Below are positions 36,370 through 45,242 of a DNA stretch of 64,000 nucleotides, piece by piece. Position numbers and translations under genes: made by a program. The stretch lies in NCBI RefSeq assembly GCF_000412695.1, contig NC_021499.1:62001-126000 (forward strand). Reading direction: 5' to 3'. The stretch is from Pseudomonas resinovorans NBRC 106553 (GTDB lineage Bacteria > Pseudomonadota > Gammaproteobacteria > Pseudomonadales > Pseudomonadaceae). Each line of letters begins with the position of its first letter. Position 1 is the first letter of the stretch. The notes below the pieces were generated by a model, which was given only the letters and a program-made list of their open reading frames with translations, did not search any database and was not told the DNA's origin.

Positions 36370-39300
36370 ATGCTCAACCTCTACCACGCCAATGACCTGG
36401 AAAGCCTCGGCGAGCTGGCCTGCAGCCTGCTCGCGCAACCCCAGCAGGACCCGCTCGCGCCCGCCCATGTGGTGGTGCCGAGCCAGGGCATGGGGCGCTG
36501 GCTGACCCTGCAGCTGGCGCGCAAGCAGGGCATCGCCATGCACCTGGACATCCAGTTGCCGGCCCGCTTCGTCTGGGATGTCACCCGCCTGGCCCTTGGC
36601 GAGCTGCCGCCGCAATCGGCGTTCAACCCGGTCACCCTCGGCTGGCGCCTCTACGACTGGCTCTGCGAGCCCGACAACCTGGCCCGTGCGCCGCGCCTGG
36701 CGCAGTACCTGGAAGGCGGCGACGAACGCCGCCGGCTGACCCTGGCGTCGCGGATCGCCGACGTCTTCGACCAGTACCTGCTCTACCGCGACGACTGGCT
36801 GGCCGCCTGGGAAGGCGGCGAAGCGCTGGGGCTCGGCCTGGACGAGGAGTGGCAGGCCCTGCTCTGGCGCGAGCTCACCGCCGACGGCCACCCGCACCGT
36901 GCGCGCCTTCTGGGCGACCTGCTGGCCCGCCTGCACGACGGCGCCCCCGTCGAGGGGCTGCCCGAGCGTTTGCTGGTGTTCGGCATCAGCAGCCTGCCGC
37001 CGCACCACATGCGGGTGCTGGAAGGCCTGGCGCGGCATTGCCAGGTGGTGCTCTTCGCCCTCAACCCCTGCCGCGAGGCCTGGGGCGATATCCGTGATAT
37101 CCGCGAACTGGCGCGGCTGCCCGAGCCCGCCATCGACGACTGGTACCTGGACGTCGGTCACCCGCTGCTGGCCAGCCTCGGCAAGCAGGGCCGGGATTTC
37201 TTCGACGCCCTCTTCACCCTGGGCGGCCAGGAAATCGGCGTTTACGCCGAGGACGACGACCTGGTCGACAGCAGCCTGCTGCGCGCCGTGCAGAACGACA
37301 TCCTGCGCCTGCGCACCCGCCGTCCCGACGAGCGCATGGCCCTGCGCGCGGACGACCGCTCCCTGGAAGTGCACCTGTGCCACTCGCCGCTGCGGGAGGT
37401 CGAGGTGTTGCATGACCAACTGCTGGCGCGCTTTCGCGCCGACCCGGGCCTCACCCCCGACCAGGTGGTGGTGCTGACCCCGGACATCGAGCGCTACGCG
37501 CCCTACATCGAAGCCGTGTTCGCCCCCCGCGAAGGCGTGCCGCGCATACCGTTCAGCCTGGCCGACCGCAGCCTGCGCGCCGAGCTGCCGCTGGTGGAGG
37601 CCTTCCTCGCGCTGCTGGAGCTGCCGCAGAGCCGCTTCGCCGCCGAGGAACTGCTGGCCTGGCTGGAGCAACCGGCCCTGGCCGCCCGCGCCGGCATCGA
37701 ACCGGAAGACCTGCCGCTGCTGCGCGACTGGCTGCGCGATGCCGGCGTGCGCTGGGGGCGCGATAGCACCCACCGGGCGCGCCTGGGGCTGCCCGACGAA
37801 GGCGCCTTCAGTTGGCGCCAGGGTCTGGACCGGCTGCTGCTGGGCTTCGCCGCGCCGCCACAACTGGCCGGTGAGGCACCGCCGCTGCTGGGCGACAGTT
37901 GGCCCCTGGACGCCCTGGAAGGCGCCCGTGCGCAATTGCTCGGACGCCTGGCCGGCTTCGTCCAGCGCCTCGGCACCCTGGCCGACGACATGGCCCGGCC
38001 GCGCCCGCTGGCGGAATGGGCGGAAACCCTCCAGGGCCTGATCGACCTGCTGTTCGACGAGCGCGAGGCCGGCGACACCCTGCTCCTGCTGTCCCAGGCC
38101 TGTGGCGCCCTGCGCGAGCAGGCCGAGGCCGCCGGCATCGAGCGTCCGCTGGAGCTGGCCCTGGTGCGCCAGCACCTGGTGGCGGCCCTGGACCAGGGCA
38201 GCGGCGCATCGGGCTTCCTCACCGGCGCGGTGACCTTCTGCACCATGGTGCCCATGCGCAGCCTGCCGTTCCGCCAGGTCTGCCTGCTCGGCCTGGACGA
38301 CGGCGCCTTCCCGCGCCGCACCCCGGCCGCCGGTTTCGACCTGATCACCCGCAAGCCGCGCCGTGGCGATCGCGCCCGCCGCCTGGACGACCGCTACCTG
38401 CTGCTGGAAACCCTGCAGTCGGCGCGGGACGGCCTCTACCTCAGCTTCGTCGGCCGCGACCCCCGCGACAACGCCCACCTGCCACCCTCGGTGCTGGTCA
38501 GCGAACTGCTGGAAACCATCGACCTCACCGCCATCGCCGGCGACGACAAGGCCAGTGCGCGGGTCCTGGTGGCCCACCCGCTGCAGCCCTTCGCCTCGAC
38601 CAACTTCGCCGGCGGCCAGTGGGCCGGTTTCGCCGCGCCCTGGTTCCGCGCGGCCCAGCGCCTGGCGGAAACGCCGCGGCCCGCCGCCGCGCCCTTCGCC
38701 TTGCCGCTGCCCGAGCCCGACGCCGACTGGCTGACCCTGGAACCGTCGCAACTGATCCAGTGCTTCCGCCACCCGGCACGCTTCCTCCTCGAACAGCGCC
38801 TCGGCCTGCGCCTGGCCGAAGCCGAGGAAGCCCTGGCCAGCGACGAACCCTTCAGCCTAGAAGGCCCGGCCTGGCGCGGCCTGCGCCAACTGGCGCTGGA
38901 TGCGGTGGAGCGCGGCTGGTCGGAGTCCGACGAGCGCCGCATGGCCCGCGCCGCCGGCTGGTTGCCCACCGGCGAGCTGGGGCACGCGCTCTGGGGCCAA
39001 TTGCGTGGCCCGGTGCGCGCCTTCGCCCCGCGCCTGTTCGAGGCCCGGCCCGAGGAGGTGGCGCAACCGCTGCTGGTGGATATCGAGTTGGCCGGCGTAC
39101 GGATCCACGGCTGGCTCGACGGCGTCACCCCGGAAGGCCTCTTCGGCTGGCGCTTGAACCGCCTAGGCGGGTGGGAACTGGCGCCCTTCTGGCTGCGCCA
39201 CCTGATGCTCAACCTGTCCGCCACGCCGGGTATCGCCCGCGACAGTCGCCTGCTCTCCCCGGCGGGCGACTGGCAGGCCGGCCCGCTGGCCAACGCACGC

Positions 39301-39621
39301 GAACTGCTGGAGCCCTGGCTGCACGCCTACCGCGAGGCCCTGTGCAGCCCCCTGCCGCTGCTCACCAAGGCCAGCTACGGCTTCGCCCATGGCCTGCGCA
39401 AACCCGGCCGCAAACAGCCCCAGGACGCCGCCCGCGACAAGGCCCGCGTGGCCTGGGAAGGCATCGATTTCGGCCCTGTGGGCGAATCCCGCGACCCCTG
39501 GTACGCCCTCGCCTTCCGCGACCGCGAACCCCTGGGCGAGCGCTTCGAGCAACTCGCCGAAACCCTGCTCGGCCCGGCACTGGATGCCCTGGCGGAAAAC
39601 ACGGGTGACGAAGATGCATAG
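36370..39621 (+). CDS. recC: Exodeoxyribonuclease V subunit RecC
   Basis: Subunit of RecBCD, which processes double-strand breaks and recognises Chi. The 1083-residue protein begins with the conserved nucleotide-binding-like N-terminus (VVVPSQGMGRWLTLQLARKQGIAMHLDIQLPARFVWD). It continues through the inactive helicase-like domains (RRRLTLASRIADVFDQYLLYR; SLPFRQVCLLGLDDGAFPR) to a C-terminal nuclease-like domain. It is about 70 residues shorter than E. coli RecC (1122), within the usual range. It heads the recC-recB-recD operon; recB follows after an unusual 123-base spacer. Confidence 0.95.
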   Translation: MLNLYHANDLESLGELACSLLAQPQQDPLAPAHVVVPSQGMGRWLTLQLARKQGIAMHLDIQLPARFVWDVTRLALGELPPQSAFNPVTLGWRLYDWLCEPDNLARAPRLAQYLEGGDERRRLTLASRIADVFDQYLLYRDDWLAAWEGGEALGLGLDEEWQALLWRELTADGHPHRARLLGDLLARLHDGAPVEGLPERLLVFGISSLPPHHMRVLEGLARHCQVVLFALNPCREAWGDIRDIRELARLPEPAIDDWYLDVGHPLLASLGKQGRDFFDALFTLGGQEIGVYAEDDDLVDSSLLRAVQNDILRLRTRRPDERMALRADDRSLEVHLCHSPLREVEVLHDQLLARFRADPGLTPDQVVVLTPDIERYAPYIEAVFAPREGVPRIPFSLADRSLRAELPLVEAFLALLELPQSRFAAEELLAWLEQPALAARAGIEPEDLPLLRDWLRDAGVRWGRDSTHRARLGLPDEGAFSWRQGLDRLLLGFAAPPQLAGEAPPLLGDSWPLDALEGARAQLLGRLAGFVQRLGTLADDMARPRPLAEWAETLQGLIDLLFDEREAGDTLLLLSQACGALREQAEAAGIERPLELALVRQHLVAALDQGSGASGFLTGAVTFCTMVPMRSLPFRQVCLLGLDDGAFPRRTPAAGFDLITRKPRRGDRARRLDDRYLLLETLQSARDGLYLSFVGRDPRDNAHLPPSVLVSELLETIDLTAIAGDDKASARVLVAHPLQPFASTNFAGGQWAGFAAPWFRAAQRLAETPRPAAAPFALPLPEPDADWLTLEPSQLIQCFRHPARFLLEQRLGLRLAEAEEALASDEPFSLEGPAWRGLRQLALDAVERGWSESDERRMARAAGWLPTGELGHALWGQLRGPVRAFAPRLFEARPEEVAQPLLVDIELAGVRIHGWLDGVTPEGLFGWRLNRLGGWELAPFWLRHLMLNLSATPGIARDSRLLSPAGDWQAGPLANARELLEPWLHAYREALCSPLPLLTKASYGFAHGLRKPGRKQPQDAARDKARVAWEGIDFGPVGESRDPWYALAFRDREPLGERFEQLAETLLGPALDALAENTGDEDA

Positions 39622-39744
39622 GAATTGGCGCACGGCTATGCATGACAATTCAGATACGTATAGAAAACTTGGGTTTTCTATCTACTACAGCAACTTGGTG
39701 CTCAACGCGATTCTCACCGGTGACGACATGCAGGATTCCCAGTC
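39622..39744 (+). other. AT-rich spacer between recC and recB with a 44-codon frame
   Basis: This 123-base stretch is clearly poorer in G+C than the genes around it (for example GATACGTATAGAAAACTTGG). A small frame from ATG 39614 (MHRNWRTAMHDNSDTYRKLG...) crosses the recC stop and ends at 39748. It overlaps the recB start as ATGA, which would couple it to recB. Its codons do not show the G/C-ending bias of the region, so a real protein is doubtful. A small recent insertion is one possible explanation. Confidence 0.4.
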
Positions 39745-42700
39745 ATGAGCCTCGACCTGCTCAAGGACCCCTTCACCGGTCGCAGCCTGATCGAGGCCAG
39801 CGCCGGCACCGGCAAGACCTGGACCCTGACCGCCCTCTACGCGCGCCTGCTGCTGGAGCGCCAGCTGAACGTCGGGCAGATCCTGGTGGTGACCTACACC
39901 ACCGCCGCCACCGCCGAGCTGCGTGAGCGCATCCGCGCCCGCCTGGCGGCGCTGCTGACCATGTACGAGGGGGCGCCGGCGCCGGACCCGGTGCTCGCCG
40001 GGCTCCATGCGCTGTACCCGGGCGAGGACGCCCACCGCCGTCTGCTGCTGGCGGTGCATGGTTTCGACGAGGCGGCCATCTTCACCATCCACGGCTTCTG
40101 CCAGCGCGCCCTGCAGGACGCGGCCTTCGAGGCCGGCGGCGACTTCGACAGCGAGCTGGCCACCGACGACCGCGAAGTGCTCGATGCCCTGCTCGCCGAC
40201 CTCTGGCGCCGCGAGCTGGCCGAGGCCGAGCCGGCCTGGGCGCGCTTCCTGGCGCAGAAGCGCATCACCCCGGTCTGGTTGCGCCAGCGCCTGCGCTCGC
40301 ACCTGGGCAAGCCCTACCTGCGGATCGAACCGCGGGAGGCCGAGGCTGGCGACCTCTCCGCCGCCAGTGATGCCTGGACCCATGCCCAGGGCTTCTGGCA
40401 GCGCCAGGGCAGCGATTGCGTGGCCCAGCTGGCGCAGTTCGACGGCCTCAACAAGCGCAGCTACGACGCGGCCAAGTTCGCCCTCTGGACGACCGAGCTG
40501 GATGCCTATTTCGCCGACCCGGCGGCCCTCTTCGCGCCACCCACCGGGCTGGAGAAACTCGCCCGCGAGGCGCTGATCAAGGCCACCAAGAAGGGTTTCG
40601 ACGCGCCGGACCACCCCGTCAGCGCCGCCCTGCAGCGACTCTTCGAGGCCCTCGAAGTCGCCAAGCCGGCCGGCGAGGCGCGCCTGATCGCCCTGCAAGT
40701 GCGCCTGCTCGACGCCCTCAACCGCGAGCTGCCGGCGCGCAAGGCCGCCCAGCGCCTGCTGGCCTTCGACGACCTGCTCAACCGTCTCGACGATGCCCTG
40801 CGCGGCCCGGCCGGCGACGTTCTCGGCCAGGCCCTGCGCGAGCGCTATCCGGTGGCGCTGATCGACGAGTTCCAGGACACCGACCCGGTGCAGTACGCCA
40901 TCTTCCACCGGGTGTACGAGCATCAGGGCGACCTCTGCTTCGTCGGCGACCCCAAGCAGGCCATCTACGCCTTCCGTGGCGCCGATCTCGCCACCTACCT
41001 CAAGGCCCGCGAGGAAGCCGCGCGCCAGTACAGCCTGGACACCAACCACCGTTCCACGCCGCAGCTGATCGCCGCCCTCAACCAGGTCTTCGACCGTCCC
41101 CTGCCCTTTGCCGAGCCCGGCCTGGACTACCCACCGGTAGGCGCCAGCGACAAGGCCCGCGCCGAACTGGTGCTGCCCGGCGGCGGTGCGCCGCTGGAGC
41201 TGGTCTGGCTGGGCGACCAGCCCCTGGGCAAGGGTGAGGCCGGCGCCAGCGTGGCGCAGGACAGCGCCCGCCGCATCGCCGGCCTGCTGGCGGCCAGCGC
41301 CCGGGGCGAGGCCTATTTCGAGGAGGATGGCCGGCGTACGCCCCTCAAGGGTGGCGACATCGCCGTGCTGGTGGCCAGCCACCGCCAGGCGGGCGACGTG
41401 GCCGCCGAACTGGCCGCCCGGGGCGTGCCCAGCGTGCGCCGTGGCCGTGACAGCGTGTGGCACAGCGAAGAAGGCGAAGAACTCGCCGCGGTGCTGGCCG
41501 CCTATGCCGAGCCCGGCCGCGAGGGTGTCCTGCGCTATGCCCTGTCCACCCGCCTGCTCGGCCGCGATGCCCAGCAATTGGCGCGCTGCCAGGACGACGA
41601 ACACGCCTGGGACGAGGAGCGCGAGAGCGCCGAGCGCTACCACCAGCTCTGGCAGCAACAGGGCTTCATGCGGGCCTTCCGCGCCTGGCTCGACGAACAG
41701 GCCGTGGCGGAACGCCTGATCGGCCTGCCCGACGGCGAGCGCCGCCTGACCAACCTGCTGCACCTGGCCGAGCTGCTGCAGAGCGAAAGCCTCCAGCGGC
41801 CCGGCCTCGAGCCGCTGCTGGCCTGGTTCAACGCCCAGCGCGCCGCCGAAAGCCATGGCGACGACGCCCTGCTGCGCCTGGAGAGCGATGCCGAGCGGGT
41901 GCAGATCGTCACGGTGCACACCAGCAAGGGCCTGGAGTACCCCCTGGTGTTCTGCCCCTATCTCTGGGACGGCGCCCTGCTGCGCCGGGACGAGGACATC
42001 ACCTGCCATGCCGAGGACGGCACGCCACTGCTCGACCTCGGCGGTGCGGACTTCGACAGCCACCGCGCAGCCGCCCGCCGCGAGCGTTTCGCCGAGCGCC
42101 TGCGCCTGGCCTATGTGGCCCTGACCCGCGCCCGCGACCGGCTCTGGCTGCACTGGGGGCCGGTGGCCCTGCCCAAGGCGAAGAAGGACGGCGAGTTGCC
42201 GGAAGACGGCCTGCACAGCTGCGCCCTCGCCTGGCTGCTGCATGGTCGCGAGCTGGACGATAGCGACGTGCTGGGCGCCCTCGCCCGCCACCTGGCTGCC
42301 GGCGACGGCCGTGCCCTGCGCGCCGAGCTGGAGGCCCTGGCCGGCGCCAGTGGCGGTCATATCGCGCTGGTCGCGCCGCAAGCCGAGGAAGCCAGCGCCC
42401 AGGGCGAGTCCCGTGCCCTGCCCCCGGCCGGCCTGGCCAGCCTGGATCGGGCACTGGCCAGCGCCTGGCGGGTCGGCAGCTTCTCCGGCCTGGCCGCCGG
42501 CATGCACATGGAGGCGCCGGACCGCGACACCTTGTCCATGCCCTCGGCCAGCGAGCCGGGCAGCGGTTTCTTCGCCTTCCCCCGAGGCGCCCGCGCCGGT
42601 ACCTGCCTGCACGCCGTGCTGGAGGACTGGATGCGCGACCTGGGCACGCTGCCCGAACTGGTGCAGCGGCACCTGCAGGGGCATGGCCTGCCCGAGAGCT

Positions 42701-43272
42701 GGACGGATATCGCCAGCGCCCACCTGCAGCTGGTGCTGGATACCGACCTCGACGGCAACGGCCTGCGCCTGTCCGGCCTGGCCGCCAGGAGCCGGCTGCC
42801 GGAGCTGGGCTTCACCTTCCCGGTGGCCGGGCTGGATGTCGGCCGCCTGCGGGCGATCCTCGCCGATCCCGCCCATGGCCTGCCGGACACTATGCGCCTG
42901 GCCGCCGAACGCCTGGAGTTCGACACCCTCAAGGGCTTCATGAAGGGCTTCATCGACCTCACCTTCGAGCACGACGGGCGTTGGTACATCGCCGACTACA
43001 AGTCCAACTGGCTCGGCCCGGACGCCAGCTTCTACGGCGGTGAACGCCTGGAACAGGCCATCGCCGCCGAGCACTACCACCTGCAGTACCTGATCTACCT
43101 GGTGGCCCTGCGGCGTTTCCTGCGCCAGCGCCTGGAGGACTTCACCAGCGAGCGCCTGGGTGGCGCCTGGTACCTGTTCCTGCGCGGCATGCCCGACGCC
43201 GGGGTGTACTTCAACCGTCCCGCCGACAGCCTGCTGGATGCGTTGGACCTGCTGTTCGAGGAGGGCCGCTGA
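39745..43272 (+). CDS. recB: Exodeoxyribonuclease V subunit RecB
   Basis: Helicase-nuclease subunit of RecBCD with 3'-5' translocation (1175 residues). Superfamily 1 helicase motifs in order: Walker A EASAGTGKTWTL (about 18-29), VVTYTTAATAELRERI, motif II VALIDEFQDTDPVQY, FVGDPKQAIYAFRGAD, TVHTSKGLEYPLVF and YVALTRARDRLWL. The C-terminal RecB nuclease has the catalytic core FIDLTFEHDGRWYIADYKSNWLG, with the Asp and the DYK lysine intact. It overlaps recD by one base (TGATG), showing coupling. The family usually has about 1180-1230 residues. Confidence 0.96.
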   Translation: MSLDLLKDPFTGRSLIEASAGTGKTWTLTALYARLLLERQLNVGQILVVTYTTAATAELRERIRARLAALLTMYEGAPAPDPVLAGLHALYPGEDAHRRLLLAVHGFDEAAIFTIHGFCQRALQDAAFEAGGDFDSELATDDREVLDALLADLWRRELAEAEPAWARFLAQKRITPVWLRQRLRSHLGKPYLRIEPREAEAGDLSAASDAWTHAQGFWQRQGSDCVAQLAQFDGLNKRSYDAAKFALWTTELDAYFADPAALFAPPTGLEKLAREALIKATKKGFDAPDHPVSAALQRLFEALEVAKPAGEARLIALQVRLLDALNRELPARKAAQRLLAFDDLLNRLDDALRGPAGDVLGQALRERYPVALIDEFQDTDPVQYAIFHRVYEHQGDLCFVGDPKQAIYAFRGADLATYLKAREEAARQYSLDTNHRSTPQLIAALNQVFDRPLPFAEPGLDYPPVGASDKARAELVLPGGGAPLELVWLGDQPLGKGEAGASVAQDSARRIAGLLAASARGEAYFEEDGRRTPLKGGDIAVLVASHRQAGDVAAELAARGVPSVRRGRDSVWHSEEGEELAAVLAAYAEPGREGVLRYALSTRLLGRDAQQLARCQDDEHAWDEERESAERYHQLWQQQGFMRAFRAWLDEQAVAERLIGLPDGERRLTNLLHLAELLQSESLQRPGLEPLLAWFNAQRAAESHGDDALLRLESDAERVQIVTVHTSKGLEYPLVFCPYLWDGALLRRDEDITCHAEDGTPLLDLGGADFDSHRAAARRERFAERLRLAYVALTRARDRLWLHWGPVALPKAKKDGELPEDGLHSCALAWLLHGRELDDSDVLGALARHLAAGDGRALRAELEALAGASGGHIALVAPQAEEASAQGESRALPPAGLASLDRALASAWRVGSFSGLAAGMHMEAPDRDTLSMPSASEPGSGFFAFPRGARAGTCLHAVLEDWMRDLGTLPELVQRHLQGHGLPESWTDIASAHLQLVLDTDLDGNGLRLSGLAARSRLPELGFTFPVAGLDVGRLRAILADPAHGLPDTMRLAAERLEFDTLKGFMKGFIDLTFEHDGRWYIADYKSNWLGPDASFYGGERLEQAIAAEHYHLQYLIYLVALRRFLRQRLEDFTSERLGGAWYLFLRGMPDAGVYFNRPADSLLDALDLLFEEGR

Positions 43273-45122
43273 TGAGCCTGGCCGACTGGTCCCTGGGGCC
43301 GCTGGAGCGCCATTTCACCGAGACCCTGCAGCGTCTCGACCCGCAGGCCGGGGAGACCGTGCTGGCCGCCGCGGCCCTGTGCTGCCGCGCCCTGGCCGAA
43401 GGGGATGTGTGCCTGCCGCTGGCCCGGCTGGCCGGACAACCGCTGTTCGTCGAGAGCGGGTCCGGCCTGCTGGCACCCGCCCTGCCCGCCTGGCTGGCGG
43501 CGCTGGCCGCATCGCCGCTGGTGGCGCAGCCGGGCGGCTACGCCCCCCTGACCCTGGATGGCGCCCGTCTCTACCTCAGCCGCTATCACGCCTACGAGGC
43601 GCGGCTGGCCCAGAGCCTGCTGCAGCGGGCCACGGCGCGACCCCAGGTGGATGAAGCGCAACTGAGCGAGTCCCTGGCGCGGCTGTTCGCCCGTAACACC
43701 CAGCAGCCGGACTGGCAGCGCCTGGCCGCCGCGCAGGCCGTGCGGCGCGACCTGGCGGTTATCTCCGGCGGCCCCGGCACCGGCAAGACCACCACCGTGG
43801 TGCGCCTGCTCGCGGCGCTGCTGGAACAGCCTGGCGGCGAGCGCCTGGCCATCGGCCTGGCCGCGCCCACCGGCAAGGCCGCCGCGCGCATGGCCGAGGC
43901 CATCCGCAACGCCAAGGCCGAGTTGCCGGTGAGCGACGCCATCAAGGCGGCGCTGCCCGAAGAGGCGCGCACCCTGCACCGCCTGCTGGGCAGCCGCGGC
44001 GACAGCCCGCAGGTGCGGCACCACGCCGACAACCCGCTGCCGCTGGATGTGCTGGTGGTGGACGAAGCCTCGATGGTGGACCTGGCGCTGATGGCCAAGC
44101 TGCTCGATGCCCTGCCGCCCAGTGCGCGGCTGATCCTGCTGGGAGACAAGGACCAGTTGGCGGCCGTGGAAGCCGGTGCGGTATTCGCCGAGCTCTGCGA
44201 AGGCCGTGGCCTGGACGCCGGCGCCGCCGCCGAGCTGACCCGCATCACTGGCCAGGCGGTGCCGGTGGAAACGCCCCGCTCGCGCCTGGGGGACGCCGTG
44301 GTGTTGCTGACCCACAGCCATCGCTTCGCCGGCGACAGCGGCATTGGCGAACTGGCGCGGCGGATCAACACGGGTGATGCCCGAGGCACCCTGGAGCTGC
44401 TGCGCGGCGGCCACCCCGACCTGACCTGGAATGCCGGTCCGACCCCGGCTGCCCTGCTGGAGCGACTGGAAGCAGGCTACGCGCCCTACTTCGCCGCCGT
44501 GCGTGCGGCCGACCCGGCCTCGGCGTTCGCCGCCTTCAACGGCTTCCGCGCCCTCACGGCACAACGCGAGGGCCCCTGGGGCGTGGGCGGTATCAACGAA
44601 GCCCTGGAAGCACGGATCAAGCGCCGCCTCGGCGTCGCCTCGCGGGAGCGCTGGTACCCCGGCCGCGCGGTGATGGTGCGGCAGAATGACTATGCCCTGG
44701 GCCTGTTCAATGGCGACATCGGCCTGTGCCTGAACACCGGCCATGGCCTGCGGGTGTTCTTCGAGGGGGACGAGGCCTACCGGCCCTTCGCCCCGGCGCG
44801 CCTGCCCAGCCACGACAGCGCCTTCGCCATGACGGTGCACAAGAGCCAGGGCTCGGAATTCACCGAGGTGCTGCTGGCCCTGCCGGAGCAACCCAGTCCG
44901 CTGCTCAGCCGCGCGCTGTTCTACACCGGCATCACCCGGGCGAAGCAGAAAGTGGAAATCTGGGGCTTGCCGGCGCGCCTGTCCGAAGCCGTCTCGACCA
45001 AGGCCGAGCGCGCGGCGGGCCTGGCCGAGCGCCTGGGGGTGACGGGCCTCGTCGCGCCTGTGGTCGAGCCTGTGCCTGCGCCGGACCAGCGGCGGGATCA
45101 GGACCAGTTGAGCCTGTTCTGA
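43272..45122 (+). CDS. recD: Exodeoxyribonuclease V subunit RecD
   Basis: 5'-3' helicase subunit of RecBCD (616 residues). Walker A is ISGGPGTGKTTTVVRL; motif II is LVVDEASMVDLALM; then LLGDKDQLAAVEAG. The C-terminal UvrD_C-like part contains FAMTVHKSQGSEF and RALFYTGITRAKQKVEIWG. The start overlaps the recB stop by one base. There is no evident terminator, and the next gene, in the same direction, begins 120 bases on, so read-through is possible. Confidence 0.95.
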   Translation: MSLADWSLGPLERHFTETLQRLDPQAGETVLAAAALCCRALAEGDVCLPLARLAGQPLFVESGSGLLAPALPAWLAALAASPLVAQPGGYAPLTLDGARLYLSRYHAYEARLAQSLLQRATARPQVDEAQLSESLARLFARNTQQPDWQRLAAAQAVRRDLAVISGGPGTGKTTTVVRLLAALLEQPGGERLAIGLAAPTGKAAARMAEAIRNAKAELPVSDAIKAALPEEARTLHRLLGSRGDSPQVRHHADNPLPLDVLVVDEASMVDLALMAKLLDALPPSARLILLGDKDQLAAVEAGAVFAELCEGRGLDAGAAAELTRITGQAVPVETPRSRLGDAVVLLTHSHRFAGDSGIGELARRINTGDARGTLELLRGGHPDLTWNAGPTPAALLERLEAGYAPYFAAVRAADPASAFAAFNGFRALTAQREGPWGVGGINEALEARIKRRLGVASRERWYPGRAVMVRQNDYALGLFNGDIGLCLNTGHGLRVFFEGDEAYRPFAPARLPSHDSAFAMTVHKSQGSEFTEVLLALPEQPSPLLSRALFYTGITRAKQKVEIWGLPARLSEAVSTKAERAAGLAERLGVTGLVAPVVEPVPAPDQRRDQDQLSLF

Positions 45123-45242
45123 GAGCGGCCACCACCCCACCGGGTGGTGGCGGTTCACCCACCATTCGTCCGCAATCCCACGGCGGCGCTGAAAGCGGTC
45201 AATCCTTGCCTATGTCGTCCGGACCCGGACAGGGAGGTCAGC

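Noticed and set aside
39685..43080. Very long open frame on the minus strand (over 1100 codons) opposite recB
   Set aside because: It mirrors recB in a GC-rich region, has a low-complexity Ala/Gly/Gln/His composition and no domain. The same holds for the long antisense frames opposite nrdJa, polA, recC, recD and the DUF4105 gene.
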